This document shows, piece by piece, positions 59,989-64,000 of a DNA stretch of 64,000 bases. Position 1 is the first letter of the stretch. Each line of letters begins with the position of its first letter. The notes beneath the pieces are model-generated. The model searched no databases. It was not told where the DNA came from and saw only the letters and a program-made list of their open reading frames with translations. Position numbers and translations under genes: made by a program. The DNA comes from Sphingobacterium humi (lineage in GTDB: Bacteria > Bacteroidota > Bacteroidia > Sphingobacteriales > Sphingobacteriaceae). Where the stretch lies: positions 111,068 through 175,067 of the forward strand of contig NZ_WSQA01000010.1 in NCBI RefSeq assembly GCF_009768885.1, given 5' to 3'.

Positions 59989-61518
59989 TTATAAATCAAA
60001 TTTAATGCCTTGTGCCAATGGTAAATTGGCCGTATAATTAATGGTGTTGGTTTGTCTGCGCATGTATACCTTCCAGGCGTCAGATCCTGACTCACGACCA
60101 CCACCGGTTTCTTTCTCGCCACCAAAGGCGCCGCCGATTTCCGCACCGGAGGTGCCGATGTTCACATTGGCAATGCCACAGTCGGAACCGTTCTGGCTTA
60201 AGAATAACTCCGATTCCCGCAGGTTATTGGTCATAATGGCCGAGGATAGGCCTTGACGTACGCCATTTTGTAGCGCAATAGCATTTTCCAAATCACCGGA
60301 ATATTTAATCAGGTATAAAATAGGGGCGAAGGTTTCGTGCTGCACAATCTCGTAGTGGTTTTCCACTTCGGCAATCACCGGCGTCACATAGCAGCCACTT
60401 TCATAGCCTTTTCCTTTCAGCTGCTCGCCTTTATTAAGGAGCTTGCCGCCTTCGGCTTTAATTTTATCGAGGGCTTGCAGGTAATTTTGCACAGCATCGG
60501 TATCGATTAAAGGGCCCATATGGTTTTTGCTATCCAAGGGATCTCCGATTTTTATTTGCTTATAGGCATCCAACAGGGCTTTTTTCACTTGTTCGTAAAT
60601 GCTTTCGTGGATGATTAAACGACGGGTGCTGGTACAACGTTGTCCCGCGGTGCCCACAGCACCAAAGACAGCACCAATAATGGTCATCTTTAAGTCGGCA
60701 CTCGGCGTAACGATAATGGCATTGTTCCCGCCTAATTCCAGTAAGGACCTGCCTAGGCGTTGCGCCACCGTGCTGGCTACCAACTTACCCATGCGTGTAG
60801 AGCCTGTTGCCGAAACTAATGGAATCCGCGTATCGGTAGAAATCCACTCGCCAACCTCTTTATCACCGGTAACAATGGAAGAGATACCCTCCGGTAATTT
60901 ATTAGCTTTTAAGATGTCAGCGATAATTTTCTGACAGGCAACGGCACATAAAGGGGTTTTCTCGCTGGCTTTCCATACCACCACATCCCCACAAACCAAG
61001 GCTAAGGCCGCATTCCAGGACCATACAGCCACCGGAAAATTGAACGCCGTAATAATGCCCACGATGCCTAGGGGATGGTATTGATCATACATCCGGTGGC
61101 CGGGGCGCTCCGAATGGATGGTATTTCCGTATAATTGTCGGGATAGGCCCACGGCGAAATCACAGATGTCAATCATCTCTTGCACTTCGCCCATACCTTC
61201 CTGATAGGATTTACCCATTTCATAGGATACTAACTTCCCTAATACGGGCTTCAGCTCGCGCAGCTTATCACCCAATTGGCGCACGATCTCTCCACGCTTC
61301 GGAGCCGGGATGTTGCGCCATGCCAACTGCGCCTTCTCCGCCTCCTGAATTACCTTGTCGTAATCTTTGCGGGTGCTGCTTTGCACCTTGCCAATTTCCT
61401 TGCCATTGGTTGGCGAGTTTGAGGTAATCCATGCTCCCTTAGAAAACCACTTGCTGCCCGTCGAGCTACCTGGGTTTTCATTTTCCAGACCTAATGCTTT
61501 TAATTCTTTTGAAGTCAT
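59989..61518 (-). CDS. Aminoadipate-semialdehyde dehydrogenase (aldehyde dehydrogenase family)
   Basis: An NAD(P)-dependent aldehyde dehydrogenase of 509 residues (ATG at 61518). Motifs: VAVWSWNAALALVCGDVVVW, FNFPVAV, LLELGGNNAIIV (catalytic Glu) and AVGTAGQRCTSTRRLI (catalytic Cys), and ETFAPILYLIKYSG. It belongs to the ALDH7/antiquitin-like group, which oxidises 2-aminoadipate semialdehyde. Coupling to lysine 6-aminotransferase fits: the transaminase makes this semialdehyde. The family has sister activities, so the substrate is inferred from context. Confidence 0.92.
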   Translation of the reverse strand: MTSKELKALGLENENPGSSTGSKWFSKGAWITSNSPTNGKEIGKVQSSTRKDYDKVIQEAEKAQLAWRNIPAPKRGEIVRQLGDKLRELKPVLGKLVSYEMGKSYQEGMGEVQEMIDICDFAVGLSRQLYGNTIHSERPGHRMYDQYHPLGIVGIITAFNFPVAVWSWNAALALVCGDVVVWKASEKTPLCAVACQKIIADILKANKLPEGISSIVTGDKEVGEWISTDTRIPLVSATGSTRMGKLVASTVAQRLGRSLLELGGNNAIIVTPSADLKMTIIGAVFGAVGTAGQRCTSTRRLIIHESIYEQVKKALLDAYKQIKIGDPLDSKNHMGPLIDTDAVQNYLQALDKIKAEGGKLLNKGEQLKGKGYESGCYVTPVIAEVENHYEIVQHETFAPILYLIKYSGDLENAIALQNGVRQGLSSAIMTNNLRESELFLSQNGSDCGIANVNIGTSGAEIGGAFGGEKETGGGRESGSDAWKVYMRRQTNTINYTANLPLAQGIKFDL

Positions 61519-61618
61519 AATATGGTTTATATTATTCGAAATTTGCACTAATATAACGAATAATTTTTGTTTTCATCGTTTTTGACTCCCTATTTTGTAA
61601 TTTAAACGTCTGATTATA

Positions 61619-61637
61619 GGCTTTCTTTGGGAAAGCC
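61619..61637. repeat. Hairpin in the lysine divergon intergenic region
   Basis: GGCTTTC (61619-61625) pairs with GAAAGCC (61631-61637) around a 5-nt loop, midway between the two divergent start codons. It may be a regulatory site or chance. Confidence 0.35.
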
Positions 61638-61681
61638 GATTGTTTATGATGGATGTCATTCTTCGAATGGCGCATTCCTCT

Positions 61682-61689
61682 TATCTTTA
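61682..61689 (+). promoter_or_regulatory. -7-like element (TATCTTTA) upstream of gcdH
   Basis: TATCTTTA differs from TAnnTTTG in the last base. It lies directly upstream of the inverted repeat at 61693. Confidence 0.35.
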
Positions 61690-61692
61690 ACC

Positions 61693-61716
61693 GTTCCTAA
61701 CCCCGATGTTAGGAAC
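61693..61716 (+). promoter_or_regulatory. Candidate operator of gcdH (GTTCCTAAC-6-GTTAGGAAC)
   Basis: Two perfect 9-bp arms around CCCGAT cover the expected transcription start of gcdH. The length and symmetry suit a dimeric regulator; it would also form an RNA hairpin at the very start of the message. Confidence 0.5.
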
Positions 61717-61743
61717 ATGCAGTAAACCCTAATTTATGAGCTC

Positions 61744-62901
61744 ATGGTAGATTATTTTAAGATTGAAGAACTGCTGGATACCGAACATCGCCTGGTGCGC
61801 GATGCGGTCCGTCAATTTGTGCAGGCTGAAATCAAACCCCATATCGATGGCCTGGCCCAAGAACACCGGGAGTTTCCGGGATTGATGAAAAAACTAGGTG
61901 ACATTGGCGCACTCGGCCCCTTTATTCCGCAGGCCTATGGCGGCCCCGGGCTAGACTATATGGCCTACGGCCTGATTATGCAAGAGCTGGAAGCTGGCGA
62001 CTCCGCCATCCGTTCGGCCGCTTCGGTGCAGTCGTCCCTGGTGATGTATCCGATTTATACCTTCGGTTCTGAAGCGCAGAAGCAGCGCTTGCTGCCGGCT
62101 TTGGCATCCGGCGAATGCATCGGTGCCTTCGGCCTCACCGAACCCGATCATGGCTCCGACCCGGCCAGCATGGAAACACGCTTGCATGCCGATGGCGACG
62201 GATACCGCCTTACCGGGGCAAAGATGTGGATTACCAATGCGCCTATTTGCGATATCGCCGTGGTATGGGCGCGTGATGAGCAACAGAAAGTACGCGGTGT
62301 GATTGTGGAACGAGGCATGGAGGGCTTTAGTACGCCTGAAACCCTACATAAATGGTCGCTGCGGGCCTCCAAAACCGGAGAGCTGCTTTTCGATCGGGTC
62401 TTTATCCCGAAAGAAAACGTCCTGCCCGAGGTGAACAGCATGCGTGGGCCGCTGTCTTGCTTAAACTCGGCGCGTTATGGCATCTCCTGGGGCGCCATCG
62501 GTGCGGCCATCGACTGCTACGAAACAGCCCTGCAATATGCGCAGGAGCGTGAGCAATTTGGAAAACCCATTGCAGCCTTCCAGCTGCAACAAAAGAAACT
62601 GGCCGAAATGCTGACGGAAATTAGCAAAGCCCAACTGCTGGCTTGGCGACTGGCAACCCTCAAAAACAAGGATCAGGCAAGTCCGCAGCAGATTTCCATG
62701 GCCAAACGCAATAATGTGCATATGGCCCTGACCGTCGCGCGGGAAGCCCGACAGGTATTAGGCGCCATGGGCATTGTCGGCGATTACCCGATCATGCGCC
62801 ATATGATGAACCTGGAGTCGGTAATCACCTATGAAGGAACCCATGATATCCACCTCCTCATCACCGGACAGGATATTACCGGATTTTCCGCATTCAATTA
62901 A
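61744..62901 (+). CDS. gcdH: Glutaryl-CoA dehydrogenase
   Basis: A flavoenzyme of 385 residues that oxidises and decarboxylates glutaryl-CoA to crotonyl-CoA. Acyl-CoA dehydrogenase motifs are AFGLTEPDHGSDPASMET and AKMWITNAPICDIAVVWA. Glutaryl-CoA-specific features are LRASKTGELLFDRVFIPKEN, SCLNSARYGISWGAIGAAID, and the end TYEGTHDIHLLITGQDITGF, with the catalytic glutamate near 364. It is transcribed divergently from the two lysine-degradation genes, consistent with the aminoadipate-glutaryl-CoA route. A terminator follows. Confidence 0.93.
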   Translation: MVDYFKIEELLDTEHRLVRDAVRQFVQAEIKPHIDGLAQEHREFPGLMKKLGDIGALGPFIPQAYGGPGLDYMAYGLIMQELEAGDSAIRSAASVQSSLVMYPIYTFGSEAQKQRLLPALASGECIGAFGLTEPDHGSDPASMETRLHADGDGYRLTGAKMWITNAPICDIAVVWARDEQQKVRGVIVERGMEGFSTPETLHKWSLRASKTGELLFDRVFIPKENVLPEVNSMRGPLSCLNSARYGISWGAIGAAIDCYETALQYAQEREQFGKPIAAFQLQQKKLAEMLTEISKAQLLAWRLATLKNKDQASPQQISMAKRNNVHMALTVAREARQVLGAMGIVGDYPIMRHMMNLESVITYEGTHDIHLLITGQDITGFSAFN

Positions 62902-62911
62902 TAAGAAAGGT

Positions 62912-62928
62912 TATGCCGCTTCGGCATA
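62912..62928 (+). repeat. Small hairpin after gcdH
   Basis: TATGCCG-CTT-CGGCATA is a perfect 7-bp stem. It lacks a T-run; it may stabilise the 3' end or be a weak terminator. Confidence 0.45.
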
Positions 62929-62978
62929 GCGTAAAAATAGTAGCGTAGATTATATTAGTGTATACCTATAGCTAGGGT

Positions 62979-63005
62979 AGACGGCTGCAAAGCCGTCTTT
63001 TTTTA
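62979..63005 (+). terminator. Intrinsic terminator of gcdH
   Basis: AGACGGCT-GCAA-AGCCGTCT is a perfect 8-bp stem with a GNRA loop, followed by seven more T. Confidence 0.88.
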
Positions 63006-63088
63006 TTTGCTGCTTATCGTATATATAAGGTAGCCTTGTTATATATATAATATAGCACTGGATTTTTTTTCTTCCCATGCACTTGCTT

Positions 63089-63166
63089 TTCTCTCCCCTT
63101 GTTCAAGCCTTTGCAAAGGGGATTGATACGGGTGAGCAAGGGGAGAGAAAGGGGTGAGGAAGGGGG
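63089..63166 (+). repeat. Dispersed purine-rich repeat, copy B, forming a long hairpin
   Basis: TTCTCTCCCCTTG (63089-63101) pairs perfectly with CAAGGGGAGAGAA (63137-63149). Inside lies the palindrome CCTTTGCAAAGG (63108-63119). It is the second copy of the repeat at 24484-24566. Confidence 0.6.
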
Positions 63167-63171
63167 AGTCG

Positions 63172-63206
63172 CAGTAGTTAGTATGGAGTATTTAGTAGTT
63201 AGAGCC
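63172..63206 (+). repeat. Solo copy of the TAGTATTTAGTAGTTAG repeat near the rrn operon
   Basis: CAGTAGTTAGTATGGAGTAT opens the copy and TTAGAGCC ends it, matching the left end of the four-helix-bundle unit. No four-helix-bundle gene is nearby. The palindrome GCCTGCAGGC (63204-63213) overlaps its end. Confidence 0.55.
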
Positions 63207-63244
63207 TGCAGGCGGGGCGTTTTGTTGTCGGTTTGTCATTAGTT

Positions 63245-63490
63245 TGTCATCGTGAGCGGAGTCGAACGACTGGTACGTCAGTACAGGTAGCACGCTTTGT
63301 TCAATTTTTTATAATATTGATTGAACGCTATCTTCATAAAACTACTACCAATAGTACTTCAGCACTGACAAAAGCTTTGCAAGCAATGCTTGTTTATGTA
63401 ATCAATGCTTTCATTTTTCTTTAAACAAACGTCGTTATTGCGTGCTATCTGTACCGACGTACCAGTCGTTCGACTCCGCTCACGATGACA
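63245..63490. repeat. MITE-like 246-bp inverted-repeat element
   Basis: The 50-bp left end (63245-63294, starting TGTCATCGTGAGCGGAGTCG) and the right end (63441-63490) are inverted copies identical at 48 of 50 positions. They enclose 146 A/T-rich bases with small internal palindromes (GTTCAAT/ATTGAAC; CAAGCA/TGCTTG). The GTGAGCGGAGTCGAACGA core resembles an intergenic repeat seen in many Bacteroidota. No transposase and no clear target duplication were seen. Confidence 0.7.
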
Positions 63491-63615
63491 GCACGACAAC
63501 AGAACGACAACAGAACGAAGACAACAAGACGATAGAATATCTCCCATCTGCTAAATTTATCACGCAATGTCCTAGCGAGTTACGCTATTTCCATAAAAAT
63601 ACTTTGCTGTATCTC

Positions 63616-63647
63616 TTGGAAGTGAAGGTAATTTGTCCCTATCTTTG
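63616..63647 (+). promoter_or_regulatory. rrn operon promoter P1
   Basis: TTG (63616-63618) and TATCTTTG (63640-63647) are 21 bases apart. Transcription would start near 63652, ahead of small hairpins. Confidence 0.5.
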
Positions 63648-63651
63648 CACC

Positions 63652-63720
63652 ACTCCGCAAGGGAGGGACGGCTGGAAGCAGCCATGACAAACAGAAGGGA
63701 ATGGGCCGTTGAGACTAAGC
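63652..63720 (+). other. Structured leader between rrn promoters P1 and P2
   Basis: CTCC-GCAAG-GGAG and GGCTG-GAAG-CAGCC (63670-63683) are two successive small stems, followed by A-rich sequence. The region has no convincing coding frame. It may be leader RNA or an independent small RNA. Confidence 0.35.
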
Positions 63721-63777
63721 AATTAGGAGCAACACACACCATACAAAAAGAGCCTCAGAAATTATTTTAAAATAAAT

Positions 63778-63808
63778 TTTGCAGAATCAAAAAAACCTTC
63801 TACCTTTG
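63778..63808 (+). promoter_or_regulatory. rrn operon promoter P2 (full consensus)
   Basis: TTTG (63778-63781), 19 bases, TACCTTTG (63801-63808): an exact fit to both promoter elements, preceded by an A/T-rich stretch that may act as an UP element. Confidence 0.75.
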
Positions 63809-64000
63809 CAGTCCCAACTACGGGGAACAGCCAAAAGCGCAAGGCTAGCGGCAGAGAAAAAATGATAAGTTCGAGGGTTCAACGCAAGGAGAACCTGATA
63901 ACATAACAACAGCGGAAGCGAGATGCGGAAGCGATAAGTTCTTTAAGAAATAATGATCAAGTAGCGCAGCGAGTAGTCGAGAGACGAAAGTTGAACAAGA
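63809..64000 (+). other. rRNA operon leader (16S gene starts beyond the window)
   Basis: After P2 comes a non-coding, purine-rich leader. It has direct repeats GCGGAAGCGA (63912-63921, 63925-63934) and GATAAGTTC (63864-63872, 63933-63941), and the boxA-like GTTCTTTAAG (63938-63947). The following AAGAAATAATGATCAAGTAG and the rest are typical of sequence just upstream of 16S in Bacteroidota. The 16S gene itself is not within the window, so the call rests on leader features. Confidence 0.6.

Noticed and set aside
61519..61743. Lysine riboswitch between the lysine genes and gcdH
   Set aside because: Only two simple hairpins are present in 225 bases; the multi-stem architecture of an L-box is missing.
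63233..63547. Two short open frames on opposite strands, both reading HRERSRTTGTSVQ
   Set aside because: They arise because the inverted ends of the 246-bp repeat are read in both directions. Composition is not protein-like and such readings are typical artefacts of this repeat type.
62902..63640. CRISPR array in the repeat-rich gap
   Set aside because: The repeats are of three different kinds and inverted or single, without regular spacers, and no cas gene is present.
63442..63687. Open frame of 81 codons ahead of the rRNA leader
   Set aside because: It runs through the repeat end and promoter P1, has no upstream signals, and no recognisable domain.

Overview
The window comes from a Bacteroidota chromosome and most resembles Sphingobacteriaceae (Sphingobacterium/Pedobacter relatives). 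The evidence is a SusC/SusD pair with its own FecR and ECF sigma factor, many small Bacteroidota-specific families (PCMD, DUF3127, DUF4197, GDYXXLXY), and promoters that follow the Bacteroidota consensus (TTTG, about 19-20 bp, TAnnTTTG) with few Shine-Dalgarno sites. No complete rRNA, tRNA, prophage or CRISPR array was seen. The right edge is the promoter and leader of an rRNA operon whose 16S gene should start just beyond base 64000.

Layout. 1-12.4 kb: the 5' part of glnS, a secreted FAD-type protein, a carbonic anhydrase/SulP bicarbonate-type operon led by a small unknown membrane protein, a HerA-like ATPase, a nucleotidyltransferase, a PCMD lipoprotein paired with a beta-barrel protein, and a 2OG-Fe(II) oxygenase. 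12.6-19.3 kb: a MarR regulator and a fatty-acid beta-oxidation operon (fadN, fadA, fadE). A four-helix-bundle gene sits between fadN and fadA, framed by inverted repeats, and looks like an inserted mobile unit. 19.3-25.9 kb: a phytoene-desaturase-like oxidoreductase, a TIGR01777 epimerase, a YeiH-type permease, an ECF sigma/anti-sigma pair, and a DUF1016 nuclease with palindromic repeats inside its coding sequence.

25.9-39.2 kb: a nitroreductase, peptidase T, a DUF4197 lipoprotein, and then a nutrient-acquisition locus. That locus contains sigma, FecR, SusC (with STN domain), SusD, a lipoprotein that looks like a zinc metallohydrolase without its HExxH motif, a phosphodiester glycosidase, a glycerophosphodiesterase and an exonuclease/endonuclease/phosphatase protein. 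All the hydrolases are exported and all act on phosphate esters, so the locus probably scavenges a phosphodiester-containing glycan or lipid head group. 39.2-49.1 kb: HD hydrolase and THUMP methyltransferase, DUF3127, OmpW, a DUF2157/DUF4401/GDYXXLXY membrane operon, YiaA, and a group of a large unknown helical protein, an XpaC-like membrane protein and TelA.

49.1-58.6 kb: fumC, small unknown genes, an S41 protease, and a tight run of EEP protein, inactive rhomboid, active rhomboid and mutL. 58.7-62.9 kb: a lysine-degradation divergon (lysine 6-aminotransferase and semialdehyde dehydrogenase on one strand, glutaryl-CoA dehydrogenase on the other). 62.9-63.6 kb is a repeat-rich gap holding three different repeat families, followed by two rrn promoters.

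The most interesting observations are the four-helix-bundle unit in the fad operon with related repeats elsewhere, the phosphodiester-centred SusCD locus, intragenic palindromes in the DUF1016 gene, an A AAA AAG slippery heptamer two codons before a stop, identical palindromes before two neighbouring genes, and several probably leaderless promoters. All functional calls come from reading sequence; no searches were run.
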